Source of the DNA: Pyrinomonadaceae bacterium
GTDB lineage: Bacteria > Acidobacteriota > Blastocatellia > Pyrinomonadales > Pyrinomonadaceae
Assembly: GCA_013813825.1 (NCBI GenBank)
Contig: JACCRA010000795.1
Span: forward strand, 1-5,149
DNA length: 5,149 nt
Direction: 5' to 3'
The stretch's first letter is position 1. Each line of letters starts with the position of its first letter. This document shows positions 5,025 to 5,149 of this stretch, piece by piece. The notes beneath the pieces are model-generated. The model had not been told where the DNA came from and did not search any database. It was given only the letters and a program-made list of their open reading frames with translations. The translations under genes were made by a program, and so were the position numbers.

Positions 5025-5149
5025 TCACTTGCGTGCGACTGAGTAACCACAATGTTTGAACCAGCCTTGCATGTCGGCTATGGTCACGAGCTTGATAGGT
5101 TGCCAATGACTTTTCCAGTTCGTCGCGCGTGCGGGCTTTAGCCGCACGC
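5025..5149 (-). pseudogene. IS630-type transposase, frameshifted C-terminal fragment (runs off the right edge)
   Basis: On the minus strand, the bases from the window edge down to 5098 read RAAKARTRDELEKSLAT. A different frame from 5096 down to the TGA at 5025-5027 reads IKLVTIADMQGWFKHCGY and then SVARK. Joined, they match the usual C-terminus of IS630-family DDE transposases, where an ARTxDEL helix is followed by VT..D..GWF.HCGY. One extra base near 5097, or two lost bases, separates the frames; two lost bases would restore the spacing I expect. The catalytic residues lie outside the window. The frameshift suggests an inactive copy, although programmed frameshifting occurs in some IS630 elements, normally nearer the middle of the gene. 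Confidence 0.75.

Noticed and set aside
5127..5149. 8-bp hairpin GCGTGCGG/CCGCACGC at the window edge as a REP element or IS200-type end
   Set aside because: It lies within the transposase reading frame (RAAKART region) and is explained by GC-rich coding sequence.

Overview
The window looks like a bacterial chromosome fragment of moderately high GC, with sharp Shine-Dalgarno sites (AAGGAG type) and GC-rich third codon positions. Several small genes of poorly known families, a secreted DUF3221-like/FG-GAP-like protein and IS remnants would suit Acidobacteriota (perhaps Blastocatellia). That placement is a guess from protein flavour; no marker gene is present.

The main discovery candidate is at the left (204-545, + strand): a single-domain rhodanese whose frame crosses one in-frame TGA at 417-419. 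The codon lies where relatives carry the second cysteine of a YCTC-P-x-E loop, giving YCT-U-PHEASSAR. A two-part hairpin starts 10 nt after the TGA, with a 5-nt apical loop that begins 21 nt after it and has G as its second base. This is the layout of a bacterial SECIS element. The 41 codons after the TGA encode a normal rhodanese C-terminus. The best reading is a selenocysteine-containing rhodanese, not a broken gene.

Downstream (597-793) is a small gene for a proline-rich, single-membrane-span protein that appears broken by an amber codon and a frameshift. Next come a nearly gene-free stretch and three successive hairpins (939-1020) at the 3' side of a minus-strand unit. That unit encodes a 65-residue proline-rich protein followed, 7 nt later, by a secreted protein with a DUF3221-like and an FG-GAP-like segment. 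Further right on the minus strand are a DUF6582-like small protein and a 54-residue protein ending in an Asn-Met repeat, with a clear intrinsic terminator between them.

A 153-bp divergent intergenic region separates these from a plus-strand run: an ankyrin-repeat lipoprotein, a 99-residue protein of unknown function, and a 205-residue protein with a helical domain, one membrane span and a Gly/Asp-rich tail. The right end looks like accessory DNA: a doubtful small membrane ORF, a possibly truncated winged-helix protein, a pyrimidine-rich AT-richer spacer and the frameshifted C-terminus of an IS630-type transposase running off the window. Apart from the two-gene minus unit, no pathway links these genes; most encode small envelope-associated or uncharacterised proteins.
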